A DNA stretch of 64,000 bases, taken from the NCBI RefSeq assembly GCF_900099695.1, contig NZ_FNCY01000013.1:62001-126000 (forward strand). Direction: 5' to 3'. The position numbers and the translations under genes are program-made. This DNA is from Propionivibrio dicarboxylicus (GTDB lineage: Bacteria; Pseudomonadota; Gammaproteobacteria; Burkholderiales; Rhodocyclaceae). Below, piece by piece: positions 33,890 to 42,480 of the stretch (position 1 is its first letter; each line of letters begins with the position of its first letter). The notes beneath the pieces were generated by a model. It saw only the letters and a list, made by a program, of their open reading frames with translations. It was not told the DNA's origin and searched no databases.

Positions 33890-35611
33890 TTAGCCCGGCG
33901 GGGCGAGCGCCAGCGCTTTGGCGTCCTCGATTTCGATGGCGGCAAGCAGCGCGGCCAGATCGATCGGTTTGAACAGCACCTGCCAGGACGTCGCGCGCAC
34001 CATCTCGATCCGCTTGACCGCCGTATCGCCAGTCATGATCACCGCCTTGACCGGTTGGCCGACCAGACGCTGGACGATATCGAGCAGTTCGATGCCGTTC
34101 ATGTCCGGCAAGCGCAGATCGACAATGAAGAAATCTGCCGACAACAGGGCCGGATCGGCGAGCGCCGCCTCGGCCGACGCATAACGCGTCACCGTCATGC
34201 CGCACGACTCGAGCGCCAGCGTTGCCGCCATGGCGACCATCGTATCGTCTTCGACCACGGCAATATGCCGGCTCGCCGGCCGATGCAAGGGCCCCGCCGG
34301 CACATGCTCGACGCGACGCGGCGCCTTGCGTTCACGCGCATCGGCGAGCGGCAGCAGGAACTCGAAAACGCTGCCCTGACCCAAGCGCGAACGGCAGACG
34401 ATCGAGGTATTCAGAAGTGCCGCGATACGCCGGGCGATGGCCAGTCCAAGCCCCAGCCCCTTGGTACGATCGCGCTCCGGATTGCCGACCTGGAAATATT
34501 CGTCGAAGATGCTATCGAGATGTTCGGGCGCGATACCGCAACCGGTATCCCATACCTGCACCAAGGCATGCCGGCCGCGTCGCCGCACCGACACGAGAAT
34601 GCCGCCGGAATCGGTGTACTTGATGGCGTTACCGATCAGGTTGCCCATCAGGCTCATCAGCAGCTTGCCGTCGCTGCGCACCGCCATCTCGCCGAACGGG
34701 AAACACAAATTGAAACGCAAGGACTTGCCGACAGCGATCGCCGAAAATTCGGCATCGATCTTGCTGACCAGGGAATAGACCTGAATCGTCTCGCTGTCGG
34801 GCCGAACCATCCCGGAATCGAGCTTCGAGATATCGAGCAGCGCGTTGAGCAAACCGCCGATCTCGTGCGCCGACGCGTTGATGTAATGACAAATGCGCTT
34901 CTGCTCGGCGTCGAGCGCGGTCCGACCGAGCGAATCGACGAGCAGACGGATCGCCTGCATCGGTTGCCGCAGGTCGTGACTGGCCGAAGCGAGGAAGCGC
35001 GACTTGTCGCGACTCGCCTTTTCGGCCTGCTTCAGCGCCTCCACCAAACGAGCTTCCGCCTCCTTGCGGGCGGAAATGTCGATATGCGTGCCGGACATCA
35101 TCAGCGGCGTGCCATCGGCATCACGACTGACGATGCGCCCCTGCGTCAACACGTATTTCCAGCCGCCCGACTTGGTCCGGACCCGCAGCTCGAGCGTATG
35201 GCTCGGCGCCCGCCCGTCGAGATGGCGCCGGATCGACTCTTCAGCCCGCACAAGATCGTCGGGATGCACATACTCGACCCATTTTTCAGGCGAGTAGTCG
35301 CGCTCACCCGGTTCGAATCCAAACATCGTCTCGAAACGATCGCTGACGACAAAGCGCTGATTGGCGATATCCCAGTCCCAAAAGCCTTCGTCGGCGCCTT
35401 CAAGCACGCGCTGGAGCCGGCGCTCGGCGCGCCGCAGAACCGCCAGTTCGCTCAGGAGGACGGTGTTTTCGCCTTCGAGATCGGCGATGCGCCGTTCAAG
35501 TTCCGCCACCCGGATCGCCTCCGGACTTGCACCGGCGATGCCAACGACATCACTCCCGGCACGCGCATCGGCACGAGCCTCGCAGCAGGACTCCTGATCT
35601 CGGTCGAACAT
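33890..35611 (-). CDS. hybrid sensor histidine kinase (PAS-DHp-ATPase-receiver)
   Basis: Soluble hybrid kinase of 573 residues from the ATG at 35611 (in-frame starts further up to 35812 are possible but give Arg-rich low-quality sequence). A short coiled coil (about 33-70) precedes a PAS domain (about 68-185, DEGFWDWDI to GTHIDISARK), DHp with H212 (SASHDLRQPMQ), ATPase with N box (MGNLIGNAIKYTDSGG) and G2 (GLGLGLAIARR), and a C-terminal receiver with phosphoacceptor in FFIVDLRLPDMNG. SHDLRQPM-type kinases are common in this group. Signal and partner regulator unknown. Confidence 0.88.
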   Translation of the reverse strand: MFDRDQESCCEARADARAGSDVVGIAGASPEAIRVAELERRIADLEGENTVLLSELAVLRRAERRLQRVLEGADEGFWDWDIANQRFVVSDRFETMFGFEPGERDYSPEKWVEYVHPDDLVRAEESIRRHLDGRAPSHTLELRVRTKSGGWKYVLTQGRIVSRDADGTPLMMSGTHIDISARKEAEARLVEALKQAEKASRDKSRFLASASHDLRQPMQAIRLLVDSLGRTALDAEQKRICHYINASAHEIGGLLNALLDISKLDSGMVRPDSETIQVYSLVSKIDAEFSAIAVGKSLRFNLCFPFGEMAVRSDGKLLMSLMGNLIGNAIKYTDSGGILVSVRRRGRHALVQVWDTGCGIAPEHLDSIFDEYFQVGNPERDRTKGLGLGLAIARRIAALLNTSIVCRSRLGQGSVFEFLLPLADARERKAPRRVEHVPAGPLHRPASRHIAVVEDDTMVAMAATLALESCGMTVTRYASAEAALADPALLSADFFIVDLRLPDMNGIELLDIVQRLVGQPVKAVIMTGDTAVKRIEMVRATSWQVLFKPIDLAALLAAIEIEDAKALALAPPG

Positions 35612-35777
35612 GGTGTAAGGCTGGCTGGCGGAATCGGGGAGTGCGTCGGAAATTGACAAGAAAGGAGCGTGGCATAAACGCCGGGAGCGCGTCATTGTGG
35701 CACACAAAGGCGACGCTTCGCCAGACGGATCGCCGGCCACGAAAGCAAGCCACTGCGCGCCGCATCGGGCCGGAGGG

Positions 35778-36530
35778 TCAGAATCCCTGCCGAAGCAGCG
35801 AGACCGCGCCAAGCATCACGACCGCCTCCATGATCCAGGCATGAAGACCGGCAGGAATGCGCCGAAGCAGCCAGCGCGCAACGAAGGCGCCCGGCGCAGT
35901 GCAAACGCCGACCACGAGTCCGATCGAGACCTGCGACGCGGACAGCGCCGCCAGGCTGCCGAACAAGGCCACCTTGGCGACGCCCATGATGAAGGAGATC
36001 AGGGCGTCGGTGGCGATCAGCGCGCTGCCGGCAAGATCCGCCGCCATCAGGAAGGAGATCAGCAGGATGCCCGCGCCTGACATCCCGCCGTTGACGAAAC
36101 CGAAGCCGCCACCGGCGACCACCTGCAGCGCCGGCGAAAAGCGGAGATTCGCCGCACGCAGCGCGCGCCTGAGCGGGACGCTGGCGAGCAGGAAGACGCC
36201 AAGCCCGAGCGCGATCGCGTCGCTGCTCAGCAGCGTGTATCCGTATGCACCGGCGACGCAACCAGGCAGGCCGAGCCACAGCATGCGCCGCAGATGCGTC
36301 CATTCGATATCCCGCCAGAAAGCGAAAACACGGCCGCCGTTGTTGAAGAGCATGGCGACCGCCATCACCGGGACGACGGCGCCGACGCCGACCAAGGGCG
36401 CCAGGAAAGCCGGCAGGACAAGCCCGGTGCCGAAGCCCGACAGTCCGCCCAGCACGGAAGCGAGAAAAGCGACGAGACAAGCCAGCGCCAAGGGCGCCAG
36501 GTCCGGCAAAATCGTCATGACGTCGGCCAT
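35778..36530 (-). CDS. TauE/SafE-family permease (first of two in window)
   Basis: 250-residue inner-membrane protein with about eight helices and the TauE/SafE opening LGGLSGFGTGLVLPAFLAPLV. Members export sulfite or sulfonates or act as general anion permeases. The repeat-two motif GGGFGFVNGGMSGAGILL is at about 140. It lies 46 bases after the hemerythrin gene on the same strand. With cysB, cysK and YeeE genes in the window a sulfur role is plausible. Confidence 0.85.
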   Translation of the reverse strand: MADVMTILPDLAPLALACLVAFLASVLGGLSGFGTGLVLPAFLAPLVGVGAVVPVMAVAMLFNNGGRVFAFWRDIEWTHLRRMLWLGLPGCVAGAYGYTLLSSDAIALGLGVFLLASVPLRRALRAANLRFSPALQVVAGGGFGFVNGGMSGAGILLISFLMAADLAGSALIATDALISFIMGVAKVALFGSLAALSASQVSIGLVVGVCTAPGAFVARWLLRRIPAGLHAWIMEAVVMLGAVSLLRQGF

Positions 36531-36576
36531 GAGGCCGATTCAGCCGCCGCAGCCGGTCGCGGACGCCGACACGGCG

Positions 36577-37008
36577 TCAGTCCAAGGCGCCGGCGAAATC
36601 GCCAATCCGGCGGTCGAGTTCGAGAATATGGTCGGTCAACCAACGCCTGAGATAGGTCAGCAAGGCCGGCGTTTCGACCCTCTCGCCGGCCGCCAGTCGC
36701 CGGGCGACGTCGGCGACGTCGCGGGCAAAAGCGCGATGCTCGCTGATATGTTCGGCATAGGCAACGCCATGCGCACGATCGTAGCCGTACTCAACGGCAT
36801 AACGCTCTTCGGTCTCGAAATGGTAATCGGCATAACTGAGCAACCCGTTCACGATCTCCGACACTTCGGCCGCCGACGGATCGCCGTTCAACCGGTGATG
36901 AGCCTCGTTGATCATCTTGACCAGCACACGATGCTGATCGTCGATGAGCGGAATACCGAGTTCGAAATCGGTACGCCAGACATACGGCCGCACGCTGTCA
37001 CTGTCCAT
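36577..37008 (-). CDS. bacteriohemerythrin
   Basis: 143-residue di-iron oxygen-binding protein. All seven iron ligands of the family are present: H26 (DDQHRVL), H63 and E67 (YHFETEE), H87 and H91 (HISEHRAF), H127 and D132 (DHILELD). The N-terminal W11 and LGIPLIDDQH are also typical. It binds O2 reversibly in the cytoplasm, for storage, sensing or delivery. It precedes the TauE/SafE gene. Confidence 0.95.
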   Translation of the reverse strand: MDSDSVRPYVWRTDFELGIPLIDDQHRVLVKMINEAHHRLNGDPSAAEVSEIVNGLLSYADYHFETEERYAVEYGYDRAHGVAYAEHISEHRAFARDVADVARRLAAGERVETPALLTYLRRWLTDHILELDRRIGDFAGALD

Positions 37009-37287
37009 AATCGCTCTCGCTAGAATTCAGGCACACACCACCGGTCCATCCCGATCCGGCCCACCCCGACAGGCGCGACGACGGGCCTTCGGCCGATCGA
37101 TCGCATCACGGGTTCAACACCGGGGGAAATGACGAGGCACTATATCCCAGGCGGAAACCGGGGCGCAAGTCGGCGATCAACGACACGCAAGGGCGCGGCG
37201 CGAAGTGCTTTCAGCGCCCGGAAATCGCAATCAAGCGCTGGTTACACGGGGGTTTGCACACAATGCAGCAACCGCCCTTGCAAACCG

Positions 37288-37959
37288 CTAAGCATCGACC
37301 AGCGTCGCCAGAAGATCGGCAAAATGCTCGCCCTGGATGACCACGTGCCGATGAATGATGTCGGCGGCCGCATCGCCGTCGCCGCACGCCAGTGCACGCA
37401 AAATACCGGCGTGCTCATCGTACGAGCGGCGCACGCGCCCGCGCAGACGCAACTGCAGGCGGCGATAGGCGCCGAGCCGACGACTGATCGATATCGCGCT
37501 CTCGAAAAGGAAGCGGTTGTGGCTCGCACTGTAGATCGCCCGGTGAAAGCGCTCGTTTTCTGCGTAATACGCGTCGATATCGCCATGCTCCAGGGCCCGC
37601 TCGCAGGCGGCAAGCGCCGCTTCGATCTGATGCAGATCGTTCTGGGTATGACGCCGCGCTGCCAGGCGCACGCTCATCGCTTCAAGCTCGGCCATGACTT
37701 CGAACATCTCGTACAAGCGCTTGGGCGAAGCCTCGGCAACCACCGCGCCGCGCCGCGGGCGAAGTTCGACAAGACCCAGCGTCGACAGATGAATCAGGGC
37801 TTCGCGAACCGGCGTACGAGATACCGAGAACTCGGCAGCGAGTTCCGTTTCATCCAATCGCATACCAGGAGAATAGGCGCCGGTAATGATCCGCTCTTCA
37901 AGCGCTTCCAACAGCTTGTGCGACACCTTTGACGACGACTTTTCAACGGCCATATCCAT
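37288..37959 (-). CDS. GntR-family regulator, FCD subfamily (first of two)
   Basis: 223-residue transcription factor: N-terminal winged helix (MRLDETELAAEFSVSRTPVREALIHL) and a C-terminal FCD ligand domain with the metal-site pattern D..YAENERFHRAIYSASHN and later histidines. It is strongly similar along its length to the regulator at 56574. The ATG at 37959 is preferred, with AGGTGAG upstream; a GTG at 37977 is in frame. No target transporter is adjacent; only a 56-residue ORF and operator-like repeats lie upstream. Confidence 0.9.
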   Translation of the reverse strand: MDMAVEKSSSKVSHKLLEALEERIITGAYSPGMRLDETELAAEFSVSRTPVREALIHLSTLGLVELRPRRGAVVAEASPKRLYEMFEVMAELEAMSVRLAARRHTQNDLHQIEAALAACERALEHGDIDAYYAENERFHRAIYSASHNRFLFESAISISRRLGAYRRLQLRLRGRVRRSYDEHAGILRALACGDGDAAADIIHRHVVIQGEHFADLLATLVDA

Positions 37960-38000
37960 AAACGACTCACCTGCCACTCAGCGCCTGATGCGGCGCTCCA

Positions 38001-38171
38001 TCACCAGACGTCAGCACACCCATGGAAGATCGACATGAGCCCTTCCGACAGCTTGGCAGCGGACGTGCTCTTCTCGTCGCTGTCGGCCGTCGCATCTTCC
38101 CCAAACGCATCGGTTGCCAACTCAGGGATCGCGCACAATGCTGCCAAAACAAAACTTTCCTGAATACCCAT
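38001..38171 (-). CDS. small acidic 56-residue protein ahead of GntR gene
   Basis: ATG at 38171 preceded by CCGGAGGCATCG, a near-ideal ribosome site, and a 56-codon frame with balanced codon use. The product begins MGIQESFVLAALCAIPELAT, is acidic in the middle (FGEDATADSDEKST) and ends FHGCADVW. It ends about 40 bases before the GntR start on the same strand. No family recognised. It may be a leader peptide or a small effector of the regulator; both are speculation. Confidence 0.5.
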   Translation of the reverse strand: MGIQESFVLAALCAIPELATDAFGEDATADSDEKSTSAAKLSEGLMSIFHGCADVW

Positions 38172-38317
38172 CGATGCCTCCGGGAGTTGAACGATGATCG
38201 AAAAGGAAAACTGCCAGCAGATGCGTTGAAGACGTCCATGACGCTAGACGAATGGCATGCTAGCACATGTAAATACAATAATTTTTTGCAAATAAATACG
38301 TCAATTCATGAGAATAC

Positions 38318-38349
38318 GACTTTTGTCATAACGCGACATGACTTAAGTC
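38318..38349. promoter_or_regulatory. paired operator-like sites upstream of GntR locus
   Basis: GACTTTTGTC (38318-38327) and the perfect palindrome GACTTAAGTC (38340-38349) are spaced 22 bases, two helical turns. The second GntR locus has two different but equally spaced sites. The rest of 38172-38499 is AT-rich and shows no gene. Confidence 0.5.
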
Positions 38350-38499
38350 GTAGATCGACCGAGCGCAATCCAAGGGCTGCCCGAGGCACGAAAGCGGACG
38401 ACAAAAAAACAACAAAAGTCGCGCCAACATGAACGTTAGCGAAAACACCGGATCCGGCCAGGCCACCGGATCGTCAACAGGACGTTCACCAGTCTCGCG

Positions 38500-39735
38500 C
38501 TATTTCGCCATGGCCTCGGCGATCAGGCGCATCTGCGCCGGCATGCAGATCCGATTGAGATCGTAGCGTTCGACGACGGTGCGGCGCGCGTTCTCACGCA
38601 GGGTGGTGAACGCCCCCGGGTCGTCCAGGGCCGCGAGCACCCGCCCGGCGATGTCGTCGTAATTGAAAAAGTCCACGAGCAGACCGTTTTCGCCGTCTTC
38701 AATGACTTCCTCGACCGGCGGCGTCCGCGAACCGACGACGAGACAACCCGCTGCCATCGCTTCGAGCATCGACCAGGACAAAACGAAGGGATAGGTCAGA
38801 TAGACGTGGACGGCAGAAACCTGAAGGATGCCCAAGAACGTCGGATAAGGCACTTTGCCGAGAAAATGCACGCGCGTCGTGTCGATCGCCCCGCCCAATT
38901 CTTCCAGCATTTTTTTCCGATAGTTCGTGCCTGACGGAAGCCGGCTGCCGTAACTGACGTCGTCGCCGCCGACGACCAATACCCGGGCCGCCGGACGCCG
39001 CCGAAGGATTTCGGGCAGCGCACGCATGAAACTCGGAAAACCGCGATAAGGCTCAAGATTACGGGCGACATAGGTCACGATCTCGTCGCCCTGATGGATG
39101 GAAATGCCCTGCCCGGCCGGACCGATCGGCAGAGTCAGCGAGACGCCCGGATCCGGCCGGACGAGATCCGTATCGATCCCGTCATGAACGACGCGGAGCA
39201 TCGGCCTGAACCGTTCGGGATAGCGGGTAAATTGCCACTGGGTCGGGCAGAGTCCGAGATCGCAGGCTTCCAGCCCGAGCAGATTGCCGATGTTCTTGGT
39301 ACGGATGCGCGGTCCCGTATCGAACGACACAGGTTCGGGCGGATCGAATCCGACATCGGCGCCGTGCGCATGATAGAAGAACTCGAAAAAACCGATCAGC
39401 GGCGCTATCGGAAAAACTTCCTTCAGGTACCAGATTTCGCCCCAACCGTTGTGGCCAAGCATGACATCGGGAACAAACCCGGACTTCCGGAGCTCGAGCG
39501 CGGCACGCGCAACCGCCTGGGCATTGAGCACACCAGCCTCGACACCGCGCAGGTAATGGTGCGCATTTCTGGCCGGCGGCCGCGGCGGCTGATACAAGAC
39601 TCTCCCGACCCCCTTCACCACCGTGTCAGAGCGCTGCGTCAGCGCAACAACGCGATGCCCGCCTTCTGCGACCAGGCGCCTCGCCAGATGTACATACTGT
39701 CCCGGAAAATTCTGATGCACAAAAAGAAAATTCAT
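38500..39735 (-). CDS. family 4 glycosyltransferase
   Basis: GT-B fold glycosyltransferase of 411 residues. The C-terminal half has the GT4 nucleotide-sugar site (GFPSFMRALPEIL, ARVLVVGGDDVSYG, then SWSMLEAMAAGCLVVGSRTPPVEEVIEDGENGLL with its E-x7-E pattern, quoted here in parts: SMLEAMAAG and PVEEVIEDG). The ATG at 39735 sits directly behind nine G residues that act as the only visible ribosome site; an ATG at 39756 is in frame above them. It stands alone, so the acceptor (capsule, lipopolysaccharide or glycoprotein) is unknown. Confidence 0.85.
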   Translation of the reverse strand: MNFLFVHQNFPGQYVHLARRLVAEGGHRVVALTQRSDTVVKGVGRVLYQPPRPPARNAHHYLRGVEAGVLNAQAVARAALELRKSGFVPDVMLGHNGWGEIWYLKEVFPIAPLIGFFEFFYHAHGADVGFDPPEPVSFDTGPRIRTKNIGNLLGLEACDLGLCPTQWQFTRYPERFRPMLRVVHDGIDTDLVRPDPGVSLTLPIGPAGQGISIHQGDEIVTYVARNLEPYRGFPSFMRALPEILRRRPAARVLVVGGDDVSYGSRLPSGTNYRKKMLEELGGAIDTTRVHFLGKVPYPTFLGILQVSAVHVYLTYPFVLSWSMLEAMAAGCLVVGSRTPPVEEVIEDGENGLLVDFFNYDDIAGRVLAALDDPGAFTTLRENARRTVVERYDLNRICMPAQMRLIAEAMAK

Positions 39736-39744
39736 CCCCCCCCC
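39736..39744 (-). repeat. nine-G homopolymer abutting a start codon
   Basis: On the coding strand a run of nine G ends immediately before the ATG of the glycosyltransferase. It also lies inside the longer frame from 39756, so a change in length would shift that frame. Confidence 0.85.
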
Positions 39745-40026
39745 AATGCCACCCATTTTCTTTTTCCGCTCACAAGGTGCCGATAATTAAAGTCCGGCCT
39801 CCTCCCGACATACGCCTCAAGGCAATCCGCCGGAATTTATAGACAACATGAAGACGAACGCTAGACGAGAAGATCTTTCCGGCATAGGAAATATTCCACA
39901 CACGGCACAAAACATTGTCATCGTTTCCCGACGACCCGGCACCGTCGGGGAACGAATGCAATCACCAAGCGGTCTGGATTCGATTGACCGACGAAATCGC
40001 CGAACCCGGCAAAGGAATCAGACATC

Positions 40027-40761
40027 ATGGAAATACCGATATCCCTGCTCGACCCGGCGGCCTGGATCGCTTTTCTCACCTTGACCGCGCTCGAACTCGT
40101 CCTCGGCATCGACAATGTCATCTTCATTTCGATACTCGTCGATCGACTGCCTGCGGAAAAGCGCGAGAAAATCCGCCGCATCGGACTGTTTTTCGCGATG
40201 ATCATGCGCATCGCCCTGCTTCTGGTGCTGTCCTGGATCGTCGGCGCCACCGCCAGCCTGTTCTCGCTGTTCGGCCAGGATTTCTCGCCGCGCGACCTGA
40301 TTCTCCTCGGCGGCGGCGTCTTCCTGCTATGGAAGAGCACGCAGGAGATCCATCACCTCGTCATTGGCGACGAAGAGAGCCATACGGCCAACCGGGCGCC
40401 GGTGACGACCGCCGCAGTGCTCGTCCAGATCATGATGGTGGACCTCGTCTTCTCGCTCGATTCGATCATCACCGCGGTCGGTCTCGCCGACCAGATCGCC
40501 GTGATGGTTGCCGCCGTCATCGTCTCGGTATTGCTGATGATGCTGTTCGCCCGCGCCATCGGCGACTTCGTCTCGGCCAACCCGACGATCAAGATGCTGG
40601 CCCTTTCCTTCCTGATGCTGGTCGGCGTCGCCCTCGTCGCCGACGGTTTCAGCTTCCATGTACCGAAGGGCTATATCTACTTCGCGATGGCGTTTTCGCT
40701 GGGCGTGGAAATGCTCAACCTGCGCATGCGCAAACGGCGCCAACGCGCCCCACGCGCTTAG
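40027..40761 (+). CDS. TerC-family integral membrane protein
   Basis: 244-residue membrane protein with about seven helices and two TerC motifs with paired acidic residues, ALELVLGIDNVIFIS (about 21-35) and VDLVFSLDSIITAVGL (about 140-155). TerC proteins are linked to manganese export and metal loading of exported enzymes; the tellurite link applies to other contexts, and no ter genes are near. ORF starts five bases after an AGGAA-like site. Confidence 0.9.
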   Translation: MEIPISLLDPAAWIAFLTLTALELVLGIDNVIFISILVDRLPAEKREKIRRIGLFFAMIMRIALLLVLSWIVGATASLFSLFGQDFSPRDLILLGGGVFLLWKSTQEIHHLVIGDEESHTANRAPVTTAAVLVQIMMVDLVFSLDSIITAVGLADQIAVMVAAVIVSVLLMMLFARAIGDFVSANPTIKMLALSFLMLVGVALVADGFSFHVPKGYIYFAMAFSLGVEMLNLRMRKRRQRAPRA

Positions 40762-40774
40762 GCTGTGTTCTCGG

Positions 40775-41572
40775 TTAAGCGAACGCGGCCTTCGCCATCA
40801 TTTGTGCTGCCGCCACCAGCAGCAGCAGGGCGAAGCCGCGCTGGATCGCCGCATCGGACAGTCGGGACGACAGCGAGCGACCGAGGAGCATGCCGGCGGC
40901 CGTGGCGGCGACGAAGACCGACGTGGCGCCGAGCGGCAGCGTGTCGCCGCGCGACAAGACCGACGCGACGCTGCCCGAACTGACCAGCGCGATCACCAGC
41001 AGCGAGGTCGCCACGGCGCCGTGCATCGTCACGTCGGTAAAACGGCGCAGCGCCGGCACGATGAAGAACCCGCCGCCGACGCCAAGCAAGCCGCTGAGGA
41101 AACCGGCGCAAACGCCAACCCCGGCGAAGAGCCCGCCGCTCGTCCAGTTCCAGCGAAATCGCCCGGTCGCCGGGTCGATGTTCGCCAGTTTCCGCCCGGT
41201 CGCCGGGGCGCCGCCGGACAAGGCCTGACGGATCAGGCGCGCAGCGACGATCAGCAGCACCACCGAGAAAAACCACTGCAGCCAGCGCTGTGGCAAGGCA
41301 TGCGCCGCGGCGACGCCGAGCGGCGTCATCGGCAGCCCGCACAGGACCATGACGAAGGCCGCCCGATAGCGCACCAGTCCGCGCCGAAAGCCTTCGTAGG
41401 CGCCGAGCGCGGCGCCGGTCGCCACGGCGAACAGCGCCACCGGCGCCGCCTGCTGCATCGTCCAACCCATGCCGTTGACCAGCGCCGGCACGGCAAGCAC
41501 ACCGCCGCCGGCACCCGCCAGCCCCATGACCAGCCCGGTCAACGCGCCCAGTATCAGCAAGATGTTCATCAA
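40775..41572 (-). CDS. TauE/SafE-family permease (second of two)
   Basis: 265-residue inner-membrane protein, about eight helices, with the paired TauE/SafE motifs GLAGAGGGVLAVPALV (about 18) and LGVGGGFFIVPALRRFTD (about 155). It belongs to the shorter subfamily often seen near sulfide or sulfite metabolism. It converges with the TerC gene (14 bases between stops). Direction of transport and substrate cannot be told from sequence. Confidence 0.85.
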   Translation of the reverse strand: MMNILLILGALTGLVMGLAGAGGGVLAVPALVNGMGWTMQQAAPVALFAVATGAALGAYEGFRRGLVRYRAAFVMVLCGLPMTPLGVAAAHALPQRWLQWFFSVVLLIVAARLIRQALSGGAPATGRKLANIDPATGRFRWNWTSGGLFAGVGVCAGFLSGLLGVGGGFFIVPALRRFTDVTMHGAVATSLLVIALVSSGSVASVLSRGDTLPLGATSVFVAATAAGMLLGRSLSSRLSDAAIQRGFALLLLVAAAQMMAKAAFA

Positions 41573-41732
41573 GATCCTCGTCCGCGTTCCTCGGGCAATC
41601 GCTCACTCAACCCGACGCCCTGCGCGAAAGGCGCCTATGATCCGGCGGAATCGGCGCCGATGCAACCGACCGACACGCCATCGCCCGGCTGGACTACAAT
41701 GCTGCGCTGACCTGAAACACGACTCGCATGCC

Positions 41733-41999
41733 ATGCAGACGCCCATGATTTCGATCCTTGCCCATTCGGCCAGCCCGCTTGTACGGACCGTCCTTGCCCT
41801 GATGACCCTGGCCATGAGCCAATCGGTTACCGCATTGCCCAAGGCGGCCGAAAATGAAAATGCGCCGGTCACGTTCACCGCCGAAGCCCCGCGCCCGAAA
41901 CCCGCGAACCAAGCGAAAAAACCCCCGGCGGGCAAACCCGCGGCCAGCGCCAAGAACCATCCGCAGAGTGCGGCGAAAAAGCCCCGTGCGCACAAGTAG
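41733..41999 (+). CDS. small secreted basic Pro/Ala/Lys-rich protein
   Basis: 88 residues from the ATG at 41733. A hydrophobic signal-like segment (about 14-32, LVRTVLALMTLAMSQSVTAL) is followed by a short acidic stretch and a tail of Lys, Pro and Ala (KPANQAKKPPAGKPAASAK). No family recognised; such tails resemble histone-like or DNA/envelope-binding peptides. It lies 34 bases before the DUF192 gene and is probably co-transcribed with it. Confidence 0.6.
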   Translation: MQTPMISILAHSASPLVRTVLALMTLAMSQSVTALPKAAENENAPVTFTAEAPRPKPANQAKKPPAGKPAASAKNHPQSAAKKPRAHK

Positions 42000-42033
42000 G
42001 CCGGTCCACTACAGAATTCCGGAGAGCCCCATC

Positions 42034-42477
42034 ATGCCCCACCCCTCGACCCTGCTTGGCAGCTTCCTGCTGCTGGCCGCCCCCGCCGTCCTGGCTCAGC
42101 AATTTCCGGTCATGGAACTGCGCGCCGGCTTCCATCGCATTGAAGCCGAGGTCGCCGCCAACCAAGCCAATCGAATGCAGGGACTGATGCACCGCCGCAG
42201 CCTCGGCGCCAATCAGGGCATGCTCTTCGTCTTCGCGTTCAAGGATCGCCACTGCATGTGGATGCGCAACACGCTCATCCCGCTGTCGGTCGCCTTCCTC
42301 GATGACGACGGCAAAATCCTCAACATCGAGGAAATGAAGCCGCAAACCGAGAACAACCACTGCGCCGCCGCGCCCGCCCGCTTCGCACTCGAAATGAACA
42401 AGGCCTGGTTCGCCAGCAAGGGCCTCGCGCCCGGCATCCGCATCGGCGGCATCGACGCCGCGCCAGCACCGCAATAA
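42034..42477 (+). CDS. DUF192-family periplasmic protein
   Basis: 147 residues with a signal peptide (TLLGSFLLLAAPAVLAQQ, about 5-22) and a DUF192 domain: EVAANQANRMQGLMHRRSLG and the conserved MLFVFAFKDRHCMWMRNTLIPLSVAFLD region, shown here in part as CMWMRNTLIPL. Two cysteines (in RHCMW and NNHCAA) could form a disulfide. Biochemical function of the family is not known. The ATG at 42034 follows CCGGAGAG. Three bases separate it from ubiC. Confidence 0.88.
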   Translation: MPHPSTLLGSFLLLAAPAVLAQQFPVMELRAGFHRIEAEVAANQANRMQGLMHRRSLGANQGMLFVFAFKDRHCMWMRNTLIPLSVAFLDDDGKILNIEEMKPQTENNHCAAAPARFALEMNKAWFASKGLAPGIRIGGIDAAPAPQ

Positions 42478-42480
42478 TCC

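Noticed and set aside
37967-38278. 103-residue minus-strand frame over the GntR leader
   Set aside because: Arg/Ser-rich and without start signal; the 56-codon frame with GGAGG in another phase is far more credible.
40027-40761. Tellurite-resistance operon
   Set aside because: Only TerC is present; no terZ, terA, terB, terD or terE neighbours.
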